Source: Oxalobacter paeniformigenes
GTDB taxonomy: Bacteria; Pseudomonadota; Gammaproteobacteria; Burkholderiales; Burkholderiaceae_D
Direction: 5' to 3'
Assembly: GCF_027158465.1 (NCBI RefSeq)
Contig: NZ_JAMKYL010000001.1
Coordinates: 186,001-250,000 of the forward strand
DNA length: 64,000 nt
Of the stretch, positions 43,074 through 52,723 are shown one piece after another. The position numbers were made by a program, and so were the translations under genes. Under the pieces are notes generated by a model. That model made no database searches, was not told where the DNA came from, and worked only from the letters and a program-made list of their open reading frames with translations. Every line of letters begins with the position of its first letter. The stretch's first letter is position 1.

Positions 43074-44525
43074 TCAGACCGGAGACTTCATGTGCCAGTC
43101 TGTCGCCTGCTGGTATTGATGGGCGATGTTGAGCAGGCGTGCCTCGTCGAAATAGTTGCCGGTCAGTTGCAATCCGACAGGACGTTTCGCGTGTTCGCCT
43201 TGACCGAAGCCACATGGAATCGACATGCCCGGCAGGCCGGCAAGGTTCGTCGACAGGGTGAAGATGTCACCCAGATAGTTGGCGACCGGATCGTCGGCCT
43301 TGTCGCCGAGGTTCCATGCGACGGTCGGGGAAACCGGTCCCATGATGACGTCGCATTGTGCAAAAGCGTCCTTGTAGTCCTGTGCGATCAGGCGGCGGAC
43401 TTTCTGTGCCTGAATGTAGTAGGCGTCATAGTAACCATGGCTCAGAACGTAGGTGCCGACCAGAATGCGGCGCTGGACTTCGTCTCCGAAGCCTTCCGAA
43501 CGGGTTTTGCGGTACATGTCCTGGATGTCGGTATAGTTTTCCGCCCTGAAACCGTAACGGACACCATCGAAACGGCTGAGGTTCGACGAGGCTTCCGCCG
43601 GTGCGATGACGTAGTAGGCAGGAATGCAAAGCGGCGTGTTTTTCAGGGAAATATCGACGAGTTTCGCGCCCAGTTTTTCGAATTCGGCAAGTGCTGTGCG
43701 GATCGGTTGTGCGACTTCGTCGGCCAGCCCTTCGCCAAAATATTCACCCGGTACACCGATGCGCAATCCGTTGAGCGGTTCATTGAGGGTTCGTGTGAAA
43801 TCTTCAGGCTGGCGTTCGATGCTCGTGGAATCCTTGGGATCGAAACCGGTCATTTCGTTGAGCAGTAATGCGCAGTCTTCGGCGGTTTTTGCGATAGGAC
43901 CACCCTGATCGAGCGACGAGGCGTAAGCGATCATGCCGAAGCGCGAGACGCGGCCGTAGGTCGGCTTGATACCGGTCACGCCGCAAAAGGCCGATGGTTG
44001 GCGGATAGAGCCGCCGGTATCGGTTGCAGTGGCTGCAGGCGTCAGGCGTGCGGCCACTGCAGCTGCGGAACCGCCGGACGAACCGCCAGGAACGGCAGCG
44101 GTATCCCAGGGATTGCGAACCGGACCGAAATACGAATTTTCATTGGCTGAGCCCATGGCGAATTCATCACAGTTGAGCTTGCCCAGATTGACCATCCCTG
44201 CATCCAGCAGTTTCTGGACGACGGTAGCGTTGAAAGGGCTGGTGTAGTTGGCCAGTATTTTCGAGCCGGCGGTGGAGCGCCAGTCTTTCGTGACGAAAAT
44301 GTCCTTGTGTGCGATCGGGACGCCGGTCAGGGGATGCGCTTCGTTACGCGCGATCCGTTCATCGGCGGCTGCGGCCTGTTTGAGCGTCAGGGCTTCATCG
44401 ACATGCAAAAAAGCGTTCAGGTCGCTTTCGCCGATCCGTTTCAGAAACAGTTTGGCCAGTTCGGTTGCGGAAATCTGTTTGGTCTGCAACATGGCAGACA
44501 GTTCCGATAGAGTTTTTGTATGCAT
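43074..44525 (-). CDS. gatA: Asp/Glu-tRNA(Asn/Gln) amidotransferase subunit A
   Basis: This 483-residue amidase frees ammonia from glutamine for GatB. The Ser-cisSer-Lys triad is visible: Lys in GVPIAHKDIF, Ser in GGSSGGSAAAVAA and Ser in ATDTGGSIRQP. ATG 44525 (MHTKTLSELSAML) is the likely start; a TTG four codons earlier is in frame. No clear ribosome site is present, so it is probably coupled to gatC. Confidence 0.96.
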   Translation of the reverse strand: MHTKTLSELSAMLQTKQISATELAKLFLKRIGESDLNAFLHVDEALTLKQAAAADERIARNEAHPLTGVPIAHKDIFVTKDWRSTAGSKILANYTSPFNATVVQKLLDAGMVNLGKLNCDEFAMGSANENSYFGPVRNPWDTAAVPGGSSGGSAAAVAARLTPAATATDTGGSIRQPSAFCGVTGIKPTYGRVSRFGMIAYASSLDQGGPIAKTAEDCALLLNEMTGFDPKDSTSIERQPEDFTRTLNEPLNGLRIGVPGEYFGEGLADEVAQPIRTALAEFEKLGAKLVDISLKNTPLCIPAYYVIAPAEASSNLSRFDGVRYGFRAENYTDIQDMYRKTRSEGFGDEVQRRILVGTYVLSHGYYDAYYIQAQKVRRLIAQDYKDAFAQCDVIMGPVSPTVAWNLGDKADDPVANYLGDIFTLSTNLAGLPGMSIPCGFGQGEHAKRPVGLQLTGNYFDEARLLNIAHQYQQATDWHMKSPV

Positions 44526-44582
44526 GGTAAATGGCAATGGAATCGCTGAAGTCGCGGAATGCGGTACGAGCCGCCCGCGGTC

Positions 44583-44885
44583 TTATTCAATGACTTTGGG
44601 AACGAGGTACAGCCCGTTTTCGACAGCGGGTGCACAGGCCTGGTATTCGGTACGGTGGTTTTCTTCCGTGACGGCGTCGTCCCGCAATCTCAGGGAAACG
44701 TCATCCCTGTATGCAGAGACGGGATGTGCCAGCGGTTCGATACCGGTGGTGTCGACGGAGCGCAGCTGTTCCACCATGGCGAGGATGTCGTTTAGCTGTT
44801 CGGCCGTTTTTCTTAACTGTGTGTCGGAGACTTCCAGCTGTGCCAGCCGGGCGATGCGTTCCACATCGGAGAGTTCAAGAGGCAT
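44583..44885 (-). CDS. gatC: Asp/Glu-tRNA(Asn/Gln) amidotransferase subunit C
   Basis: This 100-residue subunit wraps around GatA and GatB and stabilises the complex. It shows the family pattern LSDVERIARLAQLEVSD near the start and LRDDAVTEEN near the end. It is the first gene of gatCAB and diverges from mreB; the 184-base gap between them holds both promoters, with TATAAG or TAGAAT near 44960-44972 as possible mreB -10 elements. Confidence 0.95.
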   Translation of the reverse strand: MPLELSDVERIARLAQLEVSDTQLRKTAEQLNDILAMVEQLRSVDTTGIEPLAHPVSAYRDDVSLRLRDDAVTEENHRTEYQACAPAVENGLYLVPKVIE

Positions 44886-45069
44886 AATGATTTGACTGTT
44901 ACAAAAAAATTCGGAGTGATCGGCAATTCGGTGCCGAACATCGGATATATCCCGTAAATTATAAGGTAGAATGTGCGGTTATTGCATAGTTGCACCTGAA
45001 TTCGCGATTTGCCTGCTCAGGTGGATTCGGCGGTTTTGCCATACGGTTTTTTAGATATCGGGATTGTTC

Positions 45070-46113
45070 ATGTTTGGATTTTTACGCGGTTATTTTTCAA
45101 ATGATCTGGCGATTGATCTGGGTACGGCCAATACGCTGATTTATGTCAGGAATGCCGGCATCATTCTGGATGAACCTTCGGTCGTTGCGATAAGGCACGA
45201 CGGGCATTCGGGGTCCAAGAAAAGCATTCAGGCAGTCGGCAAGGAAGCCAAGCAGATGCTGGGGAAGGTGCCTGGCAATATCGAAGCGATCCGGCCGATG
45301 AAAGACGGGGTGATTGCGGACTTCACCGTAACGGAGCAGATGCTCAAGCAGTTTATCCGGATGGTGCATAATTCCAAGTTTTTCCGTCCGTCGCCGCGCA
45401 TTATCATTTGTGTTCCCTGCGGTTCGACACAGGTCGAACGCCGTGCCATCCGTGAATCGGCACTGGGAGCGGGGGCATCCAAGGTGTATCTGATCGAGGA
45501 ACCGATGGCGGCAGCGCTGGGTGCCGGATTGCCGATTTCCGAAGCGACCGGTTCGATGGTGGTCGATATCGGTGGCGGTACGACGGAAGTCGGTATCATT
45601 TCGCTGGGTGGCATGGTGTACAAGGGGTCGGTTCGTGTCGGCGGCGACCGGTTCGATGAAGCGATCGTCAATTACATCCGGCGCAATTACGGCATGCTGA
45701 TCGGCGAACAGACTGCCGAAGCGATCAAAAAGACGATCGGTTCCGCTTTTCCGGGTACGGAAATCAAGGAAATGGAAGTCAAGGGCCGTAACCTGTCAGA
45801 AGGTATCCCACGGGCGTTTACGGTTTCCAGCAACGAAATTCTGGAAGCCTTGACCGATCCGCTGAACAATATCGTTTCCGCAGTCAAGAACGCACTGGAA
45901 CAGATTCCGCCGGAGCTGGGCGCTGATATCGCCGAAAGAGGCATGATGCTGACCGGTGGTGGCGCACTGCTGCACGATATCGACCGTCTGTTGATGGAAG
46001 AAACCGGTTTGCCGGTACTGATCGCAGAGGATCCGTTGACTTGCGTGGTACGTGGTTGCGGTATCGCGCTTGAAAAAATCGACGAATTCGAAACGGTTTT
46101 TTCCTATGAATAA
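45070..46113 (+). CDS. mreB: rod-shape determining protein MreB
   Basis: This 347-residue actin-like ATPase forms filaments under the inner membrane that guide side-wall synthesis. Actin-fold motifs: DLGTANTLIYVRNAGIILDEPSVVA (phosphate 1), VVDIGGGTTEVGIISLGG (phosphate 2) and MMLTGGGALLHDIDRL (adenosine). The N-terminal MFGFLRGYF is the amphipathic membrane helix. ATG 45070 is the normal start; an in-frame TTG lies two codons upstream. First gene of mreB-mreC-mreD-mrdA-rodA. Confidence 0.97.
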   Translation: MFGFLRGYFSNDLAIDLGTANTLIYVRNAGIILDEPSVVAIRHDGHSGSKKSIQAVGKEAKQMLGKVPGNIEAIRPMKDGVIADFTVTEQMLKQFIRMVHNSKFFRPSPRIIICVPCGSTQVERRAIRESALGAGASKVYLIEEPMAAALGAGLPISEATGSMVVDIGGGTTEVGIISLGGMVYKGSVRVGGDRFDEAIVNYIRRNYGMLIGEQTAEAIKKTIGSAFPGTEIKEMEVKGRNLSEGIPRAFTVSSNEILEALTDPLNNIVSAVKNALEQIPPELGADIAERGMMLTGGGALLHDIDRLLMEETGLPVLIAEDPLTCVVRGCGIALEKIDEFETVFSYE

Positions 46114-46206
46114 ATAAATAGCGATGTGCCCGGTCATGTGCTTTTGTGCGATGACCGGCACCATGCTGATGACGCCGGTTTCAGCTGTCCGGCAGCGAAT
46201 GTTCCC

Positions 46207-47130
46207 ATGCAATACGGCCCGCCTTCTCTTTTCAAACAGGGTACTCCTGCACGAGTGAAAGTCATCATTTTCGTGGTGGCTGCCATTGTGCTGCTTCTTG
46301 TCGATGCCCGTTTGCAAATGCTGGGCAAGGTGCGCCATGTGATCGGTATGGTGATTTATCCCGTCCAGCGCATGGCCATGGTGCCGCGCGACCTGTTTGA
46401 GCTGACTGGCGAATATCTGACGTCGGTAAGCGAATTGCATGATGAAGTCGACAGGTTGCGCGAGAAGGAAATACAGGATGCGCAAGTGCTTGAGCGCGTC
46501 GCGTTTCTGGAAAACGAAAACCGGCACTTGCGTGAATTGCTGGGTATGAGCCAGCAACTCAAGGTCAAGTCCGTTCCTGCCGAAATTCTCTATGACGCGC
46601 GCAATGCTTTTGTGCGCAAGGTGGTGTTGAATCGCGGATCACGTGATGGTGTGCTTCCGGGACAGCCGGTTATCGATGAAAACGGTGTGATCGGGCAAGT
46701 GACGGAAGTCTATCTGACGACTTGTGAAGTGACACTGTTGACCGACAAGGATCAGGCTATTCCGGTATTGAATGCACGCAGCGGGGAACGCAGCGTCGCT
46801 TACGGGAAAGGGCAACAGGGGTATCTGGAATTGCGTTTCATGATGGCCAATGCCGATATCGAGCAAGGCGATTTGCTGGTTACGTCGGGAATCGACGGGG
46901 TATATCCGCCCGGACTGGCCGTGGGCCGGGTCGCCATGATGCATGACAATGGCGATGATTCGTTCAGGGGTATCATTTGCGAGCCGTCGGCAGGGATCAA
47001 CAGGAATCGGCAGGTATTGGTTTTGCTCTCCGATACGAACGTTACGCCGCGTCCGACGACCAGCGAACGGACGGTTACGACCCGCAAGCGTGAAACTCCG
47101 CAACAAAGTGATGCAGGAAAGGGAAAATGA
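46207..47130 (+). CDS. mreC: rod-shape determining protein MreC
   Basis: This 307-residue protein has one membrane segment at about residues 18-37 (VKVIIFVVAAIVLLLVD), a coiled coil from 65-110 and a periplasmic beta-domain (ILYDARNAFVRKVVLNRGSRDGV). MreC links cytoplasmic MreB to PBP2 and RodA. The chain ends in a Thr/Arg-rich tail. ATG 46207 gives the family start MQYGPPSLF; upstream in-frame codons are poor. It overlaps mreD by four bases. Confidence 0.94.
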   Translation: MQYGPPSLFKQGTPARVKVIIFVVAAIVLLLVDARLQMLGKVRHVIGMVIYPVQRMAMVPRDLFELTGEYLTSVSELHDEVDRLREKEIQDAQVLERVAFLENENRHLRELLGMSQQLKVKSVPAEILYDARNAFVRKVVLNRGSRDGVLPGQPVIDENGVIGQVTEVYLTTCEVTLLTDKDQAIPVLNARSGERSVAYGKGQQGYLELRFMMANADIEQGDLLVTSGIDGVYPPGLAVGRVAMMHDNGDDSFRGIICEPSAGINRNRQVLVLLSDTNVTPRPTTSERTVTTRKRETPQQSDAGKGK

Positions 47131-47651
47131 TCGGCATGAAACGGACTCCGGAAAGGATTTTGCTGCCTGTCAGCCCGGTTTTTATCGCATTCAGCCTGTT
47201 TGTTGCGTTCATGCTCAATCTCCAGCCATGGGGACACTGGATCGGCGTGCCGGATTTCGTTGCGCTGGTTCTGGTTTTCTGGGGTATACACCAGCCTCAG
47301 CGTGTAGGGATCGGTATTGCGTTTTGTATGGGTCTGCTCATGGATGTCAATGACGCTACCCTGCTTGGCGAAAATGCGCTGGCTTATACTTTGCTGAGCT
47401 ATTTCGCGATCACATTGCACCGGCGGGTTCTCTGGTTTCCGTTGAAAAAACAGGTCTGGTATATTCTCATGCTGTTGCTGGCCACCCAGCTGATACAGAT
47501 TCTGGTGCAGCATATCGTCGGCCATCACATTTCAAGCTGGTTGTATCTGATAGACAGTTGCGTCGGTGCCATGCTGTGGCCGGTGGTGACCATGATTCTT
47601 CTGGCACCGCAGCGTCGTTCCGTCGATACGGACATGGATCGTTCCATATGA
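47127..47651 (+). CDS. mreD: rod-shape determining protein MreD
   Basis: This 174-residue integral membrane protein has about five hydrophobic segments and motifs DFVALVLVFWGIHQPQRVGIGIAF and LLGENALAYTLLSY, typical of MreD. It completes the MreBCD complex. Its ATG overlaps the mreC stop (ATGA). Confidence 0.93.
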   Translation: MIGMKRTPERILLPVSPVFIAFSLFVAFMLNLQPWGHWIGVPDFVALVLVFWGIHQPQRVGIGIAFCMGLLMDVNDATLLGENALAYTLLSYFAITLHRRVLWFPLKKQVWYILMLLLATQLIQILVQHIVGHHISSWLYLIDSCVGAMLWPVVTMILLAPQRRSVDTDMDRSI

Positions 47652-47736
47652 TGCCGTTACGTCTTTTGCAGGCGGACTTTTTGGCTGAATCGATGTCCGG
47701 CTTGTCTGGTCAGTGCTTTTGGGACGGGGTAAGGCG

Positions 47737-49704
47737 ATGTCGCATCTGAATGATACCGATGGTGAATTGCACCGTTTCAGGAAACGGATCATGGCGCTTG
47801 CCATTTTCGTTTTGTTCTGTTTTTTTCTGTTGTTGTTGCGGTTCGTGTGGTTGCAGATCATACGTCACAGCAATTATGCGGCGCAGGCTGACGAAAACCG
47901 GATTTCGATTGTGCCGACCATGCCGGCCCGGGGCGTGATTACCGATCGTAACGGGGTGGTGCTGGCCGACAATTACTCGGCCTATACGCTGGAGATCACG
48001 CCTGCCAAGATACAGGGAAAAGTCGATGAAGTGATCGGTGAACTGTCGGAGCTTGTCGAAATTTCGCCTTTCGAGATCAAACGTTTCAAAAGGCGTATGG
48101 AAGAAACGAAACGTTTTGAAAGTGTTGTCCTCAAGTCCAAGCTGACCGATGCGGAAGTGGCGCGTTTTACGGTACAGCGTTACCGTTTTCCGGGGGTCGA
48201 AGTCCAGGCCAGGATGTTCCGGCAATATCCGCTGGGCGAGGTGGCGTCTCATGCGATCGGATATATCGGGAGAATCAGCCAGAAAGATATGGATCGTTTG
48301 CCTGAGGAAGAGGAAACCAATTATCAGGGGACGACGCATTATGGCAAGGAAGGGATCGAAAAAAATTATGAAAGTATCCTGCACGGTGTGACGGGATACG
48401 AGGAAATGGAGGTTTCGGCCAGCGGTCGGGCTGTCCGCACGCTTTCCACCCGTTCGACGGTACCCGGAAGCAATCTGATTCTCTCGATCGATATCGAGTT
48501 GCAGAAGGTGGTTGAAGAAGCGTTCGGCAAACGGCGTGGTGCGCTGGTGGCGATGGATCCGTCGACTGGCGAGATTCTCGCTTATGTGTCCAAACCGACT
48601 TTCGATCCGAACCTGTTTGTCGATGGTATCGACCAGCAGAACTGGGATGCGCTGAATACGTCGATCAACCGGCCGCTGATCAACCGGCCGGTTCGTGGTG
48701 CATATCCTCCCGGTTCGACTTACAAGCCTTTCATGGCCCTGGCAGCACTGGAATTGGGATACCGCACGCCGCAGGCGGCCATCAATGATCCGGGATATTT
48801 CAATTATGGCAATCACCGTTTCCGGGATGACAAGGTCGGTGGACATGGGATCGTCGATATGTACAAATCGATCGTGCAGTCATGCGATACGTATTACTAT
48901 GTGCTGGCTTCGGAAATGGGTGTCGATACCATGCATGATTTCATGAAACAGTTCGGTTTCGGTGAAAAGACGGGTATCGATTTGCCGCATGAACGGAAGG
49001 GGATTTTGCCTTCGACGCAATGGAAACAGTCCGCTTATCGCAATCCGGCGCAGAAGAAATGGTATGCCGGTGAAACGATTTCGCTGGGGATCGGGCAGGG
49101 CTATAACACGTTTACACCGGTTCAGCTCGCTTTTGCGACAGCATTGCTGGTCAATAACGGTTCGGCCGCACGCCCCCATCTGGTGAAAGAAATCGAGGAT
49201 GGTGTGACGCACGAGCGCCGGCCTGTCGTGACGGAAACGGTCAAACTTGATCTTAAACAGGAAAATATCAATGTCGTCAAGCGTGCGATGGTCGGTGTGA
49301 CGACGGAAGGGACGGCTGCCAGGGTTTTCGGTGGCGCCGGTTATATTTCCGGCGGCAAAACGGGGACAGCACAGGTGATCGGTATCGGCAAGAACGAAAA
49401 GTACAATGCGGCGGTGCTGGCGGAACACAAGCGGGATCATGCGCTTTATACCGCATTTGCGCCCGTGGACAATCCCAGAATCGTCATTGCGCTGATTGTC
49501 GAAAATGCCGGTTTCGGCGGGACGGCGGCGGCGCCGATCGCCAGAAAGGCGATGGATTATTTCCTGCTCGGCAAGAAGTCGTCACCGACGCCTGTTGTGC
49601 CGGCAGTGACGGATTCAGCGGAATATCCCGATATGCCGGATGAGGATGTCCAGCCGATGATAACGCCGGCGATTCCCGATGAAGACAGTACGGATGAAGA
49701 GTGA
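47737..49704 (+). CDS. mrdA: penicillin-binding protein 2
   Basis: This 655-residue inner-membrane transpeptidase cross-links peptidoglycan during elongation. One N-terminal membrane anchor lies near residues 20-40. The active-site Ser is in YPPGSTYKPF (SxxK), the SxN box is SCDTY-type (QSCDTYYY) and the KTG box is GGKTGTAQVI. ATG 47737 with a GGGGTAAGG site is the likely start, not the GTG at 47713. The C-terminal 40 residues are acidic and Pro-rich. Confidence 0.95.
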   Translation: MSHLNDTDGELHRFRKRIMALAIFVLFCFFLLLLRFVWLQIIRHSNYAAQADENRISIVPTMPARGVITDRNGVVLADNYSAYTLEITPAKIQGKVDEVIGELSELVEISPFEIKRFKRRMEETKRFESVVLKSKLTDAEVARFTVQRYRFPGVEVQARMFRQYPLGEVASHAIGYIGRISQKDMDRLPEEEETNYQGTTHYGKEGIEKNYESILHGVTGYEEMEVSASGRAVRTLSTRSTVPGSNLILSIDIELQKVVEEAFGKRRGALVAMDPSTGEILAYVSKPTFDPNLFVDGIDQQNWDALNTSINRPLINRPVRGAYPPGSTYKPFMALAALELGYRTPQAAINDPGYFNYGNHRFRDDKVGGHGIVDMYKSIVQSCDTYYYVLASEMGVDTMHDFMKQFGFGEKTGIDLPHERKGILPSTQWKQSAYRNPAQKKWYAGETISLGIGQGYNTFTPVQLAFATALLVNNGSAARPHLVKEIEDGVTHERRPVVTETVKLDLKQENINVVKRAMVGVTTEGTAARVFGGAGYISGGKTGTAQVIGIGKNEKYNAAVLAEHKRDHALYTAFAPVDNPRIVIALIVENAGFGGTAAAPIARKAMDYFLLGKKSSPTPVVPAVTDSAEYPDMPDEDVQPMITPAIPDEDSTDEE

Positions 49705-49710
49705 CAGATC

Positions 49711-50820
49711 ATGAATGGATACCAGGATGTGATACGCAACCGGATCAGGATGTGGATGAACGTGTTCGATGGACCGCTGGCACTGATCGTTTTTCTTATC
49801 ATGTCGGTCGGGATTATCACGCTGTATTCGGCCGGTATCGATTTTCCGGGACGTGTCGAAGATCAGCTTCGCAATATCCTGATCTGTTTCGTCATTATGT
49901 GGATCGCAGCCAGTGTACCGCCGCAGACGCTGATGCGATTTGCCGTTCCGATTTATACGGTGGGGATTGCCTTGCTGCTGGCCGTGGCGATGTTTGGGCT
50001 GATCAGGAAAGGGGCGCGTCGCTGGCTCAATCTCGGTATCATCATCCAGCCTTCGGAAATCATGAAAATCGCGTTGCCGCTGATGCTGGCATGGTTTTTC
50101 CAGAAACGGGAAGGGCATATCGGCTGGAAGGAATATGCCATGGCAATGTTGTTGTTGGCCATTCCTGCCGGACTGATCATGAAACAGCCCGATCTGGGAA
50201 CGGCACTTTTGGTGGCTGCAACCGGTTTTTATGTCATTTTTCTGGCCGGACTGGCCTGGAAAGCCATTGCTGCCATGGTGGTGGGTGCACTGGCATGTAT
50301 GCCGATTATCTGGACATTGCTCCATGATTACCAGCGGCATCGTGTCATGATGCTGATCGATCCGACTTCCGATCCGCTTGGCAAGGGATTTCATATCATT
50401 CAGTCGGTTATCGCTATCGGTTCGGGCGGTGTCACCGGAAAGGGATGGTTGCAGGGAACACAGGCGTATTTGCATTTCATTCCGGAACGTACGACGGACT
50501 TCATTTTCGCCGTTTTTTCCGAAGAATTCGGTTTGATCGGCAATATCGTGCTGATGGTGTTGTATTTGCTGCTGATCGCGCGGGGACTTGTGATCGCGTT
50601 GCATGCCTCGTCGGTGTTTTCACGACTTTTGGCAGGGGCGATCACCATGATGTTTTTCATGTATGCCTTCGTCAATATGGGCATGGTCAGCGGGATTTTG
50701 CCGGTTGTCGGTGTGCCTTTGCCATTCATGAGTTATGGCGGGACGGCGATGGTGACACTGGGATTGGGAACCGGCATTCTGATGAGTATCCAGCGACATC
50801 GCAAACTGGTGCAGACCTGA
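49711..50820 (+). CDS. mrdB: peptidoglycan glycosyltransferase RodA
   Basis: This 369-residue SEDS protein has about ten membrane segments and polymerises glycan chains with PBP2 as partner. Markers are ARRWLNLGIIIQPSEIMKI, KQPDLGTALL, FIPERTTDFIFAVFSEEFGL and the C-terminal LPVVGVPLPFMSYGG. It begins 6 bases after mrdA and ends the mre/mrd transcription unit. Confidence 0.95.
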   Translation: MNGYQDVIRNRIRMWMNVFDGPLALIVFLIMSVGIITLYSAGIDFPGRVEDQLRNILICFVIMWIAASVPPQTLMRFAVPIYTVGIALLLAVAMFGLIRKGARRWLNLGIIIQPSEIMKIALPLMLAWFFQKREGHIGWKEYAMAMLLLAIPAGLIMKQPDLGTALLVAATGFYVIFLAGLAWKAIAAMVVGALACMPIIWTLLHDYQRHRVMMLIDPTSDPLGKGFHIIQSVIAIGSGGVTGKGWLQGTQAYLHFIPERTTDFIFAVFSEEFGLIGNIVLMVLYLLLIARGLVIALHASSVFSRLLAGAITMMFFMYAFVNMGMVSGILPVVGVPLPFMSYGGTAMVTLGLGTGILMSIQRHRKLVQT

Positions 50821-50881
50821 GATGGTTATGTACGGACCGTTTTTCAGCCGGCCGGCGAAAACCTGGCGGATTCCTGCTGAA

Positions 50882-50910
50882 TGAACAAAAGCGTCAAGTT
50901 GGGTTATACT
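50882..50910 (+). promoter_or_regulatory. promoter upstream of rlpA
   Basis: TGAACA (50882-50887) and TATACT (50905-50910) are 17 bases apart, giving rlpA a start of its own after the rodA gene. Confidence 0.55.
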
Positions 50911-51011
50911 TTGAGTATTGACTGAGATTTTGTCGCTAGTGCTTTCTTTTTTAACCGGTTTTGAAGCCATGATGTTTCATGCGGGTTGAAGGGATCAAAC
51001 GGGGTAGTGAA

Positions 51012-52016
51012 ATGTTGTCTGAAAAAAGTCGCAATGGTCTGGTTTTGACGGCGATACTGGCATCGGTTTGTGCGTTGACGCTGACCGGTTGCGGTACTAC
51101 GCAAAAGTCGTCCGGCAAGGTTGCATCCAAGAAGGCAGGCAAGGTCAAGGTCAAAAAAGGAGGGGGCTATTATCTGGATGACGGCCCGATGGACGAGGTG
51201 CCGGACAATCTTCTGGAAATTCCGGATGCAGAGCCGAAGGTCGAGAAATTGGCCAGCGGACCCAACAAGCCTTATGTTGTGTTCGGTCAGACGTATACAC
51301 CCATGACGCAGCTGAGCGCTTACCGGAAACAGGGGGTAGGCAGCTGGTATGGCAAAAAGTTCCACGGACAGAAAACCTCATCGGGCGAACCGTATGACAT
51401 GTTCAAGATGACGGCTGCTCATCCGACCTTGCCGATTCCCAGCTATGCGCGGGTCACCAGTCTGGAAACCGGGAAACAGGTGATCGTCAAGGTCAATGAT
51501 CGTGGTCCTTTCCTGTCCAATCGTATTATCGATCTTTCCTATACGGCGGCATACAAGCTGGGGTATCTGGAAAAGGGTAGCGGCAGGGTGGAAGTGGAGT
51601 TGTTGTTGCCCGATGAGATCGAACGGATCAATCTGGCCAGACAGAATGCTGGATCGCCGATCGGTGAGCCACAGGTGGCTGCTGCTCCCGTCGTGACGGA
51701 AAAACAGGAAACTGCCGCACCACCCGCGACGGTCGTCGCACAGGCTGATACACCGGCCCCAGCGAAACAGGAAACGGTTTCCGGCGGACAGGCCTATTAT
51801 CTGCAGCTGGGCGCTTATCAGGAGGCCAGCAATGCGCAATCGTATCAGGCCAGTTTTTCGCTGAACTGGGCACATCGTCTGCCGTCGCTGGAAGTGGTGC
51901 AGTCGGGGAACTATTACAAGCTGTTTGCAGGACCGTTCAATACACTGGCCGAGGCGACACAGGTTGTGGAAGAAATGAAGAGTATGGGAACCAGTTCTTT
52001 TGTCGTTCGTCGTTAG
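51012..52016 (+). CDS. rlpA: septal ring lytic transglycosylase RlpA family lipoprotein
   Basis: This 334-residue protein has a lipoprotein signal with lipobox LTGC (Cys27), a double-psi beta-barrel domain from about residue 108 (VGSWYGKKFHGQKTSSGEPYD, VKVNDRGPF) and a C-terminal SPOR domain (YYLQLGAYQEASNAQSYQ). RlpA cleaves naked glycan strands, and SPOR brings it to the septum. Start ATG 51012 is favoured by the compact signal; ATG 50979 would add eleven residues. It stands after rodA, as in many proteobacteria. Confidence 0.93.
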   Translation: MLSEKSRNGLVLTAILASVCALTLTGCGTTQKSSGKVASKKAGKVKVKKGGGYYLDDGPMDEVPDNLLEIPDAEPKVEKLASGPNKPYVVFGQTYTPMTQLSAYRKQGVGSWYGKKFHGQKTSSGEPYDMFKMTAAHPTLPIPSYARVTSLETGKQVIVKVNDRGPFLSNRIIDLSYTAAYKLGYLEKGSGRVEVELLLPDEIERINLARQNAGSPIGEPQVAAAPVVTEKQETAAPPATVVAQADTPAPAKQETVSGGQAYYLQLGAYQEASNAQSYQASFSLNWAHRLPSLEVVQSGNYYKLFAGPFNTLAEATQVVEEMKSMGTSSFVVRR

Positions 52017-52068
52017 GGATGAACGGTTGCGCGCGATGCGGAGGTGTCGCGCTGGCATGTACAAACGG

Positions 52069-52098
52069 AAAAAGGCAGGTGCATCACCTGCCTTTTTT
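52069..52098. terminator. bidirectional terminator between rlpA and dksA
   Basis: GGCAGGTG and CACCTGCC pair around CAT, flanked by AAAAA and TTTTTT. Confidence 0.92.
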
Positions 52099-52112
52099 GC
52101 CGGATCGGTTGC

Positions 52113-52556
52113 TCAGTCGCCGTACAGTTTCTGTTTCAGTTCACGCCGTTGTTGTGCTTCCAGGGACAGGGTGGCGGTAGGACGGGCCAGGAGCCGTGCG
52201 ATGCCGATCGGCTCTCCGGTTTCGATACACCAGCCATAGTCGCCGGATTCGATGCTGGCCAGAGACTGTTTCACTTTTTTCAGCAGTTTGCGTTCACGGT
52301 CGCGTGTTCTCAATTCAAGCGCATGTTCTTCCTCGATCGTGGCGCGGTCGGCCGGATCGGGAACCAGAGTCGTTTCTCTCAGGTTTTCGGTGGTCTGGCC
52401 CGCGTTTCTGATGAGATCGCGTTCCATTTGCTGCAAACGGTTCTTGAAAAAGGCCAGTTGTGCAGGATTCATGTAGTCGTCATCGCTCATCTTGAGGATT
52501 TCTTCCTCGGTGAGCAGAGGAACGGTCTGAGTCGGCTTTCTGGTTTTGGTATTCAC
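52113..52556 (-). CDS. dksA: RNA polymerase-binding protein DksA, zinc-site cysteines mostly missing
   Basis: This 147-residue protein has the DksA coiled coil with the DPADRA tip motif (residues 67-72) and the C-terminal globular domain GDYGWCIETGEPIGIARLLARPTATLSLEA. Of the four zinc cysteines only Cys110 remains; the others are Thr113, Ser131 and Ala134. It is thus like the zinc-independent DksA2 type. DksA works with ppGpp on rRNA and amino acid promoters. It precedes a COG0523 GTPase gene on the same strand, 167 bases apart. Confidence 0.92.
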   Translation of the reverse strand: MNTKTRKPTQTVPLLTEEEILKMSDDDYMNPAQLAFFKNRLQQMERDLIRNAGQTTENLRETTLVPDPADRATIEEEHALELRTRDRERKLLKKVKQSLASIESGDYGWCIETGEPIGIARLLARPTATLSLEAQQRRELKQKLYGD

Positions 52557-52723
52557 TTGTTTTGTTTCCTTTGCCTCAATAGATCAATGAATAAATAACC
52601 GGCAGTTTATTGCGGCATGTATTGCACTATGGTTTGAAATACCATGCAATGAAATTTAATCGACAAGATGATATCTGTCAAAAGCTCATGGCAATAAACG
52701 GGGAAATTTTTTTCCGGTATTTT

